This document shows, one piece after another, positions 36,880-47,050 of a stretch of 64,000 nucleotides of DNA. Below the pieces are notes generated by a model. That model was not told the DNA's origin. It ran no database searches and saw nothing but the letters and a program-made list of their open reading frames with translations. The DNA comes from Caprimulgus europaeus. Taxonomy: Eukaryota; Chordata; Aves; Caprimulgiformes; Caprimulgidae. Position numbers and translations under genes: made by a program. The number at the start of each line of letters is the position of its first letter. Position 1 is the stretch's first letter. The stretch is from assembly GCA_907165065.1 (NCBI GenBank), contig OU015528.1:25626015-25690014 (forward strand), in the 5' to 3' direction.

Positions 36880-37790
36880 CACAGGGCTGAAGGGGCTTTA
36901 AAGAGATCACTTAGTGCAGCCAAATTCCTGAGGCAAGATCACCTTTAGAGAGATTATTCTTGGTTTTATGAAGTTCCTAAGTTGGAGACTTCAAAATTGA
37001 TGCTTTCTTGTAATTTATAGCCATTAATTCTTGTCTTCTATACTATGGGTTTGAACAACAGGTGAACCTCCTTCTCTTCCACATTTTACTTAATAAGCTG
37101 CTGCCACGTCACCACCTAGTCCCGTGTTCTCTAGGCTAAACAGTCTTGTTTTGTCCAGTTTTTCCATATGGCACAATGACTGTTCTCAGCATGTCTCAGT
37201 TCTGTCCAGCTGCTCCACATTGATTTGCTGTCATGTCCAAAACTGGATATGGTACTGTAATAAAGCTTTGCCAGAACTGAGGAAGGCAGAAGGATTGGCT
37301 CACTGGCTCACACATTCTGAAGTTTCATGTTGCTGTTTATAAGTCCCAGTCTGATGTTTGATTTTCCTATAGCAGTATGTTGCTGTTTGCCTGTGCTCAG
37401 GAATCATCCTGGATAAACCACAGATCCTTTCCTACAGTGCGATACTTTTTTCACATTGAATATCTGTTTGTCAAGATTCCACTTTAAACTCAAACCTGTC
37501 CTCTGGCAATCTAGCCCCCTTCCATCTAGACCATCTCTGAGTTTAGTAAGCCATGTAGTCTCTTCTACCAGTCCTCTCAATAATGCAAGTATTAACCAAC
37601 ACCTTGCCAGGACAGGCCCTGGACAAACATCTCTGAGCACACCTCTCCATTTTGGCTCTGAGTCAGTGCTAATTACCCTGAATAGGCTTTTCCAACTGGT
37701 TTTGTAGCCAAGTAATAGCATTTTTTTCTAAACCATCTTTACCAATTTGCTCAGAGTCTATTATGAGAAACCTTAAAAAAATTCCCAGTA
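36880..37790 (-). mobile_element. old, degenerate CR1 LINE fragment, antisense
   Basis: Stretches such as CTCTAGGCTAAACAG (about 37130), GTCCAAAACTGGATATGGTACTG (about 37235-37257) and CACAGATCCTTT (about 37420-37431) line up in order with the antisense of the 3' half of CR1 ORF2 and its 3' UTR. The copy is strongly diverged and has no intact frame. Its edges are uncertain. It looks older than the two neighbouring copies. Confidence 0.55.
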
Positions 37791-39659
37791 TTTGACATGT
37801 TTATCTGTCCACAAAATAAGTTACGCTGTTGTATGAGGAGATTAGACTGGTCTGATACAATTTGGTCTTGACATATCTGCAGAGAAGCAGACAGCTAGAT
37901 TAACAAAAGGATTTAGGTGCCACCTAACTGTCATTTCAGATATCTAAGACCCATATCCTCAAAACTCATAGCTTCTAAAAATATAAATTAAGTGGCTTTT
38001 ATGTTTCTTCTGTATTTTTTTCAGATGCAGTCTGCACCCCAGTAACATTTAGTTCTTAAATCCCAGAGGGATTGAGTTTCTAACTGGAGCTATGTAGAAA
38101 ATAAATAAAGATTTAATGGGAGAGATATGAAGAAGAAGAAATTATGTCATTCATCCAGGACAGAGACCTTCAAGTTCTGATTGCTCTTCAGTATGGTTTC
38201 TGTATTTTCCATTAGAATGTCACTGGATAAAAAAAACAGATGGATATTAGGCTGAACTTATATTTTTCTTTATAAACTACCCTTTTAACAGTGGAATTGT
38301 GTGAACTGCAGTGTAATGATGCAGCTTGTTGTGATTAGTCTCTAAAATGTTAAGAACTACAGAGGCATTAATTGTAATCTCTAATTGTTTGGGCTTTCCC
38401 CTTCTGAGATATAACATCTGCTAAACACAAAAAAAAGCACAAGAAACAAATACTAACCTCACTGGAGCTGTAATTTCTGACTTCATTTACTTTTATAGCC
38501 TTGTTGGCATTAAATTAAATGTTATATGGATAATACTGTATTTGTCTTAGATTTTTTTTTTCTGTTGAGTTTATTTGTTTTGGTCTGTCACAGTTAACTG
38601 TTAATCAAGAAGAAAAGCATGCAAGCACCAATGTGTAAGCACAAAATCAGGTAGTGGTGGAGCAAATCTCAGACACTAATTCAGCATGGTTTACGTGCCA
38701 AGCAGATTGGACCATCTAAAACTAGGCTGTTTCCCTGTGTTTTATTCTATGAAAAATCTCAGATTTGAATTAGTACTGCACTAATCCTACAGCACTGGAG
38801 GCAGGTTTTTCTTGTAGATAAGTTTAACGGGTTATGCTTGAAGCAGTTTATGTTGAATTTGGGACTTCTATAGGGATGATCTGTCTCATGCAGATTTTAT
38901 GATCTTTAATAGAATGCAGCTTCTGCTTAAATCAAGCCATTTACTAAGCATTTCTACTCTGCCCTGCCTTCACTAAACGTGTAAGAATTTAGCTCTGACA
39001 CTTCAGTACTTCAAATTTGGCCAAAAGATTCAGAGCTCTTCAAATGGTCACATGGACAGCGTGATAGAAACATGTACAATGTCAGTATAAAAACACCACT
39101 TATATAAAAAAGGATTAAAAATGTGCGAGGTAAATAAATAAGGCTAACACTGTCATTCCTAGAGTCCTTGAAAATATTTACCTTAAGGAAAGAAATTTCA
39201 ACAGTTTAAAATGGTAAATATTGATTTTTACTGTGAATCCTAAAGAGTGAAGGTAAGAAATCACCACAATGAAAACTTCATGTGCCCATAATCCATGTTG
39301 CCTAACTTTTTGAGATCATTAACCTGTGTTCAAAACATGAGACTCAGATAGTTTTTACATTTAGCAAATACAATGTTAGCAGAAAGTAAAGACTTCTAGA
39401 AGGAACGTGAGACTGTAAGAGATCAAATGGATCAACTCCATTCCTTTTGAATGGCAGAAAATAGTCAATTTATCTCTCCTTTAAAATGGTTCATGTAGCA
39501 TGGAACAATTCAAAGATTCAAGCATCACGTACTCTGCAATAAGAAAGGGGAAGATCAAGAGCATGACTAATGCCTAGGCACTTGAAGTTGTGTGTGTGTG
39601 TGTGTATAAATATATTATTTTTCTGCTTGCTTCTGAAATTAATTGTACATCTTTGTGAT
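37791..39659. other. intergenic DNA, no gene seen
   Basis: AT-rich sequence with no convincing open frame. It contains a (TG)n microsatellite at 39589-39605. Confidence 0.6.
39589..39605. repeat. (TG)n dinucleotide microsatellite
   Basis: About eight TG units in a row. Simple repeat. Confidence 0.9.
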
Positions 39660-39905
39660 CCTTCACTAGACTTGCTCCAGTATGTTCATCTCTCTCTTGT
39701 ACTGGGGAGCCCATTACTGGGCCCAGCATTCCAGAGGCGTCTCACCAGTGCTGAGCAGAGGGCAAGGATCACCTCCCTCAATGCTCTTCCTAATGAAGCC
39801 CTGGATGCTGTTGGCCCTCTTTGCTGCAAGGGTGCACTGCTGGCTGCTGACATTTGTGGCAGGTTTCTTGGTGGGAATCCTGACTGCTCCATCTTCCACC
39901 ACTGG
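39660..39905 (-). mobile_element. CR1 LINE fragment (ORF2 C-terminal part), antisense
   Basis: On the minus strand, reading across frames, recognisable pieces of CR1 ORF2 appear in order: SSQQC-LAAKRAN, then FIRKS, then REVILALCSALVR. This is the region just after the reverse transcriptase fingers and palm in CR1. The frame is broken by small indels. The nucleotide sequence (e.g. GTCTCACCAGTGCTGAGCAGAGGG near 39738) matches the antisense of avian CR1 as I remember it. Confidence 0.85.
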
Positions 39906-40564
39906 AAATGGGAAAATAATTTAACATGGTTCCTAACATTAAAACTTGAAATTTGAAAATTTGGAACACACTATGCAAAATACACAAATACACCACATTA
40001 ATTATGACTGTAGTTTTGCGAAGAACATTATGAATGTCAGTTTAAGTTTCACATAATCAAAAGTTTAGGGATTTTTTTTTTTTTTAGTATATTTCTCATT
40101 GGTATTCTCTTCTAATACACAGCTAACATTCATTGAAATAAATTTGACAAAATTAATTGTAAAATCTGTGAAAAATATTACTTTAAAATATACAAACCTT
40201 TTAAATTATGTATTTTATTACATCTCTCTTTTTTTATTTCTTTCGTGTCCCTTCAGAAGGAAAACACTTTTCTTGAAAAAGCATGAGGGGAAAAAAGAAT
40301 AATAATCTTTTGAAGTGGAAGTTCCTGGTCTTTGTAGTTTAAAGATTAGCCTTTTATGAGATGATCTCAACTGCTGAGCAACCAATTTGTGTCAGTCCTA
40401 TGAGAATTCTTTAAATTAAGTTTAGCTGTACATTGCTGAAAAGATTAAAGACTTTTTGGAGCTCTAAAAGAAAAAATTGTATTGGTTGAAAATTAGGACA
40501 TAGTCCTTTTCATTATTTTCTTGCTGATGAAACCAGTTTTAAATTCATTTGTACATAGGGGCAT

Positions 40565-40650
40565 GCACATATGTATGCATACGTATGTATATGTATCTCG
40601 ATCTCTGTCTCTATTTCTATCTGTCTACATTTCTATATCTATATCTTCAG
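40565..40650. repeat. compound tetranucleotide-like simple repeat (GTAT / TCTA)
   Basis: Imperfect GTATGCATAC, GTATATGTATC and TCTATCTG/TCTATATC units directly abut the 5' edge of the CR1 copy at about 40651. Confidence 0.75.
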
Positions 40651-42158
40651 TCTCCACCGACAAGGCCACCCCTCAGGAATCCCCAACCCAAGAGACCAGT
40701 GAGAGAGTCTGGAAAAAGGAAGACTTTCCCTTGGTCCATGAGTATTGGGTTAGAGATTGACTATGCAACCTTTACACCCACAAGTCTATGGACCCTGATG
40801 GGATGCACCCACATGTGCTGAGGGAGCTGGCTGATGTCATTGCTAGGCCACTCTAGGTCATCTTTGAGAGGTCATGGCAATCAGGAGAGGTTCCTGAAGA
40901 CTGGAAGAAGGTAAATGTCACCCCTGTCTTCAAGAAGGGTGAGCAGGAGGACCCAGGGAAATACAGGCAAGTCAACCTTACCTCAATCCCTGGAAAGGTA
41001 ATGGAACAGCACATCCTGGAGGCCATCTCTAAGCATGTGAGAGACAAGAGGGTCATCAGGGGTAGTCAGCATGGATTCACCAAAGGGAAATCATGCTTAA
41101 CTAACCTGATTGCCTTCTATGACAGGACAACTGGCTGGATAGACAAGGAGAGGGCAGTGGATGTTGTATACTTGGACTTGAGCAAGGCTTTGATAGTCTC
41201 CCATAACATCCTCATTGTCAAACTCAAGAAGCCTGGACTTGATGACTGGGAGGTGAGGTGGATTGAGAACTGGCTGAATGGAACAGTTCAGAGGGTTGTC
41301 ACTGGTGGTGTGGAATCAAGTTGGAGGCCTGTATCTAGTGGTGTCCCCCATGGGTCACTACTGGGTCTAGTGTTGTTAAACCTATTCATCAGTGACTTAG
41401 ATGAAGGAACAGAGTGCCTCCTCAGCAAATTTGCTGATGTTACTAAACTGGGAGGAGAGTCAGATGTGCCAAACAGCTGCGCTGCCATTCAGAGGGACCT
41501 CGATAGGCTGGAGAGACAGGCAGAGAGGAACCTCATGAGGTTCAACAAGAGAAAGTGCAGGGTCCTGCATATGGGAAGGATTAACCCCAGGCACCAGTAC
41601 AGGTTGGGGGCTGACCTCCCGGAAAGCAGCCCTGCAGAGAAGGACCTGGGAGTGCTGGTGGACAACAAGTTAGATATGAGCCAACAGTGTGATCTTGTGG
41701 CCAGGAAGGCTCACGGTATCCTGGGTTGTATTAGAAAGAGTGTTGCCAGCAGGTCAAGAGAGGTTCTCCTCCCACTCTACTCAGCCCTGGTGAGGCCCCG
41801 CCTGGAGTATTGTGTCCACTTCTGAGCTTCCCAGTACAGGGAGGACACAGAACTCCTGGAGTCTGTCCATCGAAGGGCGATTAAGATGATTAAAGGACGG
41901 GAGCATCTTTCATATGAGGAAAGGCTGAGGGAGCTGGGCCTGTTCAGCCTGGAGAAAAGATGGCTCAGAGGGGATCTGATTAATGTTTATAAATACCTAA
42001 AGACAGAGTGTCTAGAGGATGGGGCCAGACTCTTCTCATTGGCACCCAACAAGAGGACAAGAGGCAATGGGCATAAACTGCAGCATAGGAAGTTCCACTT
42101 TGTGGGACTAGATTCAAGGCGAAGCTGAGATCTGTTTACTGAGAGGAACAGCTAATTT
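40651..42158 (+). pseudogene. CR1 LINE ORF2 (endonuclease end to reverse transcriptase), broken
   Basis: The sense strand reads as CR1 ORF2 from just before the reverse transcriptase (TPQESPTQE, KEDFPLV) through [96 protein letters not shown] and [15 protein letters not shown] to [13 protein letters not shown]. It is dead: a frameshift or TGA near 40758, a TAG at 40854-40856 and a TGA at 41823-41825 interrupt it. The catalytic FADD is FADV, and the AFD palm motif is altered by a 3-nt loss (KALIVSH). Homology stops near 42158, so the last ORF2 residues and the 3' UTR are missing. That is unusual, because CR1 copies are normally truncated at the 5' end. A 275-codon frame (41001-41825) survives by chance. 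Confidence 0.93.
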
Positions 42159-43300
42159 AATATTCACACACATGATTTGATGTGATTGCTTCTTAACCAA
42201 ACCCCAGTGTGACTCAGTAACCTAAAGTTCAAAGTTACAATCTCTGAACTGGTATCTAGAGCTCACGGTACTAGTGAGTGATCAACAGAGTGTAAACGTA
42301 CTCTCATGTCATCCTCTTAATTTCTTCCCTGCTCCAGTTCTTTGTCAGATATGAATATTTTTGTTTGTATAGAGGAATCTGTCTGAGCTCCAAGCTACCT
42401 TTTTTGCCATATCTCAAGTTCCTACTCCCTCCTGTGGTGGGACACAGGGACAGTAATCCCATTAAAAGGATACAGTTAGGAAAGTTGTTTCTTGTTAAAA
42501 TTGCCCAATTTTGACCTTTCACACCCTCAAAAATGTCTGAATCATTTTCCAGAAACATGAGTCATGAAAGAGATCGAGCATAGGAAATAATAGCCTGAAT
42601 GATTAAACTACAAGCTACTCAAAGTAGACTTGTAAAATACAGAAGCTAATTTCAGTCTTAGGTCTTGCCATATGCTGTATTTTTAAGCTCTGTAATTAAA
42701 ATTACCTTTCTGACATGCTTCATTCACTTTGGAGAGTTTGGAATCCAACAAGAGTAGTGTTTAGCTCGGTGATGCCTGACTGTAAAATTCTTACTTTCAT
42801 TTGAAAATTTTAATATGGGAAATATTCTGCATCATTTGGGAGCAATGAAAAGGAACTTGCATGTGCCAGCTTTATGGATGATAGGCTTGGATATAGTCAG
42901 ACTTCAATTTATCTCTGAAAATATACCATCTAGAATTCAAATAACCACGGATTTTAAAATTGATTGTTAGCCCTCTTTCAGCGGTATAAGCTGCAGCAAG
43001 ATTTTTCAAAGAAAGACTACTCTTAAGCTATTTTAATGCATTACCCTTAACCAGATAGGACTCTACAGCAGCGGAGTTGAATGGAAAATTGTTTCTTTTT
43101 TATAAAATTTGCAGTTGGAGTATGATTTTCATTCTTTGCTTTTAGTAGTATTCCAAGGCAGCACAGGAGTACAGAGTAACATATGGCCATTCCTGTATGT
43201 TTACGAGAAAAGCCATTTTTCAAATAAAGGGCCATTAGCAAAACAATAGGGGCTTCTAATCTTATTAATCCTCTAAAAGATTGCTGAGACTGGGTAGGGG
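42159..43300. other. intergenic DNA, no gene seen
   Basis: AT-rich single-copy-looking sequence right of the CR1 copy. Only short unconvincing frames are present. Confidence 0.6.
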
Positions 43301-43309
43301 TATATAAAG
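43301..43309 (+). promoter_or_regulatory. TATA-box-like element
   Basis: TATATAAAG in a GC-richer setting (GGGTAGGGG directly upstream). It is a good match to a core TATA box. An inverted repeat begins about 60 nt downstream. No coding frame follows, so any transcript would be non-coding. The assignment is speculative. Confidence 0.3.
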
Positions 43310-43362
43310 CTCATGCTGGCCTGTGTCTCCATTTTATGATGAAAACGGAAAGCTGTTGTCCC

Positions 43363-43428
43363 CGCTTCATATTCCCCAGCCCCCCCCTTCCTCCCGTGGT
43401 GGAGGTTTGTTGTGGGAAATATGAAGCG
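43363..43428. repeat. 66-nt inverted repeat (hairpin/cruciform)
   Basis: Left arm 43363-43378 (CGCTTCATATTCCCCA) and right arm 43413-43428 (TGGGAAATATGAAGCG) pair over 16 positions with one mismatch. On a minus-strand transcript that mismatch is a G-U wobble, so the stem pairs fully. The 34-nt loop contains a further 5-bp stem, CCTCC (43390-43394) with GGAGG (43401-43405). Confidence 0.85.
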
Positions 43429-45600
43429 AGGCCAGTGGTTGCTATTCCTCCATCCGTGCTGCAGGATGCAGTTGTGCCTCTTTCATCCTTATGGTCAGAT
43501 CCTAAATGACTTGTGCCTCTTTCCAGGGAGCAAATTCCTCACAGGAATCAAATACCCAGGGATGTAGGTATGTGTATGAGCTACATATATAAACTGATCG
43601 CAGGAAGAGAGTGTTATGGAATAAGGGGCAGCTAATGATTACAAACGAAGAGGGTGCTGAATGCACTCTATTGCTGCTTTTTGCACGTTTTCTGTTCCTG
43701 TTTTGCTTTGCCAACTCCCTGGCTCTAGTGAAGGATGTTTGAATCAAGCAAAGGGAGAGAGAAGACAGGGATGTTCTGTGCAGTGCAGAGACACCCACTG
43801 GTATAACACAGCAAAAAATTACCCTGCCTAAGAATGTGTATGACAGCCATCTTAACTTCTGGCAATGAAATCAGAAACTGAAATTACTGAACATTAGGGA
43901 ATAACATCCTTCACAAAGTATCCTAAATGTTAAATACATTGTGGCAGTATATAGTTGTCTGTGCTATACATCTGAGGGTACATGCTGAGCAGCCTAGCAC
44001 TCCCTTCAGCAAATCATCCTGAAGTCGACTTTTGTGTTTTAGTGCTTCTAGCTGCAAAATGCAGCCTGAGGCAGTTTTGGAACTGAACACCATTCAGAGT
44101 AGCCCTGAGATTGCTCTAAACTCTGCCAGGGGCTGAAATGGTTTTATGGTGCTCACTGTCAGAAAACAGTTAAGGTGTCCAAAAACTGCAGCTGAGATGA
44201 AGTCTGTGCCAGAGTTCCAAACCTCACTAATATTTTAAGTGCCTTCTGTTCCATTACTACCTACTGTTTGCCAACATCTATGATCTAACCTCTTTGCCCT
44301 AATGTGCTCTGCTATTCAGTCTTTATTTCCCATTTTTTTTCTGCACCCTTGGTACCACTCAGTTTTCTCTCTGGCATGCAACCTCTATCCCTGTTGCTTT
44401 GACTCATCTTCTGCATGTTTGTGTACACATACAATACACCATATTGGATTAAGACACGGGAATTAAAGACCCAAGCCTAAATCTCCAACTCTGGAATGAT
44501 TAAATGAGAATCTGCTAGGGGTTTTGTTTTGTTTTGTCTTGTTTTTTTCATGAATTATCTTTTTTTATCCTTGAACAACAAGCTTCTGACCCATATGGTT
44601 GCAGGAGTATGACCTCATTATAATTGACATAACGGTATCTGCTGCAATCTGCAGACTGTAGAGCTATAAAGTCCGTGGCATTTTGTGTCCTAGAGGAATG
44701 AGTTCAAATCCTTTCAGACACGCAAGAACTATCCAAGACGACAGCTACAAGTCAAGAAGTCCTGACTGGCTTCCTCCTGCCCTTCCTTACTTCAAGGTGC
44801 TGAGAAAATGTACTTCAGATGCCTCTCTACTGCAAAGACCTGATTTCTCATCAGGGGAAATGTTTGTGCTTTGGTGTTATTTCCAACATAAAGGATTGAT
44901 CTTGGAGCAACAAGGGGTCTCAGTGTGTCAGGCTTAGGACCCTGGACTTCCTGAAGTTTTCCTCTCTCTGGTCCTTACTGCTGTGCAGGTGGCATAACCT
45001 AGCCAAGTGTTATTTGTGCTCTGCCAACTAGTGACTGTGTGTTAGCTGTCACTTTCTGTAAATATAAAGCGTCATGGTTTCAGCCCCTGCTCCCCCCCAA
45101 AGTTGTGTTTCACATACAGTGGGAACTCATATCTCGTAGTTTTGCAGGTTCCATATTCCATCCCTCCTAAGTCCTTCCTGCAACAGCTGTCACAAATTTG
45201 GTAGCTCACGACTCTTCAGTGGATCCTTTCTCCACTCTGTCCCTGTTTGCTTTCCTCCAAGCCGGTACGCAGCAAGCCCCATACTTATTTTGGGACAGGG
45301 CACCTTCCTCCCTGTGCGTTCACACAGCCCTTTTTTTTTTTTTTCCTTCTGGGAATTTTGATTTCTGTAGCAATTTACAAAGTCGAAAATACCACAGGAC
45401 TTGGGCAAAAGGGAGAGGTAGAGGCTTTAAAAAAAAATATCTAGCCTTTGTGGTAATGAAAAAGAATGAAGAAAAAATGATCCTGCATAGAAAATGCAAA
45501 CTCCAGAAAATAAACTGAAGCTTAAGAAAAATCCTGTCATTTCAAAAAATCCTGTCATTTCAAAATTATTCTTCTAACTTGGCCCCAGCGTTACTGGACA
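43429..45600. other. intergenic DNA, no gene seen
   Basis: Mixed-composition sequence leading into the CpG island. A GTTTTGTTTTGTTTTGT simple repeat is at about 44521-44545, a T run at about 45331-45345, and an 18-bp tandem duplication at about 45529-45563. No convincing coding exon. Confidence 0.6.
45529..45563. repeat. two-copy tandem repeat, about 18 bp
   Basis: The unit AAAATCCTGTCATTTCA occurs twice in a row. A local duplication near the left edge of the CpG island. Confidence 0.85.
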
Positions 45601-46103
45601 CATCTCTGGAGGATCTCGAGCATCACGCCTCTTGTGAGTGTCTCTGTGCGTGTCTGCGTGTGGCCGGGGGTGCTGCACATGCTCACTGGACAGCGCGCAG
45701 TGCTGCTCCGGTGTCCGGGACAGGCGCGGATGAAGGATGCTGAAACCCTCCGCGTCCCCGACACTTCTCACCCCCGCCCTTCCTGGGCTGAAGGGGCGAC
45801 CGTCCCGCTGCCCCTCACCCCGCTCCCCCACCCCCCATGGCCGAGCACCCACCGCAGCCGGGGCTGCCGGCTGCTGCGCCTCTTATCCCCGCTCCTCACC
45901 AGGCTCGCCGCCTCCCCGCGCTCCGCTCTCACCATTCTGCTCCCTTCCCACTCCCCGCAGCTTTCCCCGCTCTCTCCGCAGCGCTCTGCCCTCACCTGTC
46001 CCCACCCACCTCCCCCTACCCCGCTCTCCCTACCCCGCTCTCCCGCACTTCACCCCTCACCGCTCCCCTCTCGCCACCGCGTTCGCTCACGCGCGCGCAC
46101 GAG

Positions 46104-46123
46104 TGACATCACCCCTGACCAAT
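46104..46123. promoter_or_regulatory. CRE-like and CCAAT boxes
   Basis: TGACATCA (one base from TGACGTCA) at 46104-46111 and CCAAT at 46119-46123 lie 8 nt apart, in the middle of the CpG island. The spacing suits cooperative CREB/ATF and NF-Y binding and puts a likely transcription start 60-110 nt to the right. Confidence 0.6.
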
Positions 46124-46189
46124 CAGCCGCCGCCGCTCCCCTCGCCCCGCTCGGCCCCGGCGGCCCCGCACGCGGCGGGCAGGGGGGGC

Positions 46190-46317
46190 GCGCGGCCGGC
46201 TGTCAGGCGGGCGCGCGGGCGGGGGCCGTTCCGAGCCAAGTCGAGCCGCCGCAGGTGCGCGCAGCCGGGGCGGGACGCGGCGGGGTGACAGCCCGGCAGT
46301 GCGGCGGCACCGCGCAG
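46190..46317 (+). other. possible non-coding first exon with two candidate splice donors
   Basis: GC-rich sequence ends in CAG|GTGCGC (GT at 46254) and CAG|GTAGGG (GT at 46318). The second is the better donor match. No ATG-started frame here looks coding. The left edge is a guess from the CCAAT position. Confidence 0.35.
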
Positions 46318-47050
46318 GTAGGGCACGGCTCGCTTCTGAGCGGGTGCGCAGCGGGGTCCCGCTTTAGGGACGCGAGTAAGAGCCGCCGCGGCGCTGCCTC
46401 CTGTAAGGGGAGAGGGCGGCCCCCGGCAGCGGGTGGTCCCGGGGAGGGGGCGCCGCCGCGGGGAGTCACCTCTCCCGGTGCGGCTGGAGGAGCTGGGGTA
46501 GGGGTGGGATGGGGTAGGGGTGGGGTGGGGTGAGGTGGCAGGCAGGCAGGCAGGCAGCTGCGGCCCCGCGGCTGGGCGGTGGGAGAGACCCGAGCTCCCC
46601 CGCGGTGCGCCGATGCGGCGTTGGCCCGCGGACGGTACCTGGGCCCGGGCGGCGGGCCCCGATGCTGAGAGGAGGCCGCGGACGGCGGCCGTTCCGCGGC
46701 GCGGCGCGGGGAGCAGGGGCGGGGGGAGCCGCCCTTTCCCTAGGATTACGAAAGTGGGGCGCTGCGCCTTCCCTGGGTAGCGCTCCGGCGGACGCCGTCC
46801 GTGGCGACCGCGGGTTTGGCGGGGGAGAGGTGGGCTGCCGCGCGTCCCTGCGGGGGCTGCCGCGCGCCTCGCCGGAGGGGCCGGGGGTGCCGCCAGGGAA
46901 CCCATTTCTCCGCGTCGTCTCTGGTTCTTCCTGGCGCACGTACGGGTTTTGGCAGCGTGTCCGCGCTGTGCTCTGGCAGCTCATCCTTTCAGCACCGCCG
47001 CGGCCGCACGGGCTGCCCTTCAGCGCAGTCTGTGCGCCCAGAGGCAGCCT

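Larger units (their letters stand above)
45600..47050. promoter_or_regulatory. CpG island promoter of an unidentified gene
   Basis: GC content and CpG density jump sharply compared with the surrounding AT-rich DNA, peaking around 46080-46900. Within it are a CRE-like TGACATCA (46104-46111), a strong CCAAT box in CTGACCAATCAG (46119-46123), and many GGGCGG/CCGCCC-like Sp1 sites. This is the usual arrangement of a TATA-less housekeeping or widely expressed promoter. Long frames on both strands (for example 45634-46533 plus and 46123-46905 minus) come from GC richness: their peptides are Pro/Arg/Gly/Ala-rich on every frame and show no domain. Direction is not certain. If the gene runs to the right, 46190-46317 would be a first non-coding exon. 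Confidence 0.85.

Noticed and set aside
37404-37721. 105-codon minus-strand frame
   Set aside because: It falls in the old antisense CR1 fragment and does not follow the ORF2 frame.
41001-41825. Apparently intact 275-codon reverse transcriptase gene
   Set aside because: It is an internal part of a broken CR1 ORF2. Stops lie on both sides, and the catalytic FADD is changed to FADV.
45634-46533. Long plus-strand open frame in the CpG island
   Set aside because: Pro/Arg/Gly/Ala-rich peptides arise on both strands and several frames here. Stop codons are rare simply because GC is very high, and there is no domain.
46123-46905. Long minus-strand open frame in the CpG island
   Set aside because: It overlaps the plus-strand frames and has the same compositional cause. 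No motif or start context supports it.
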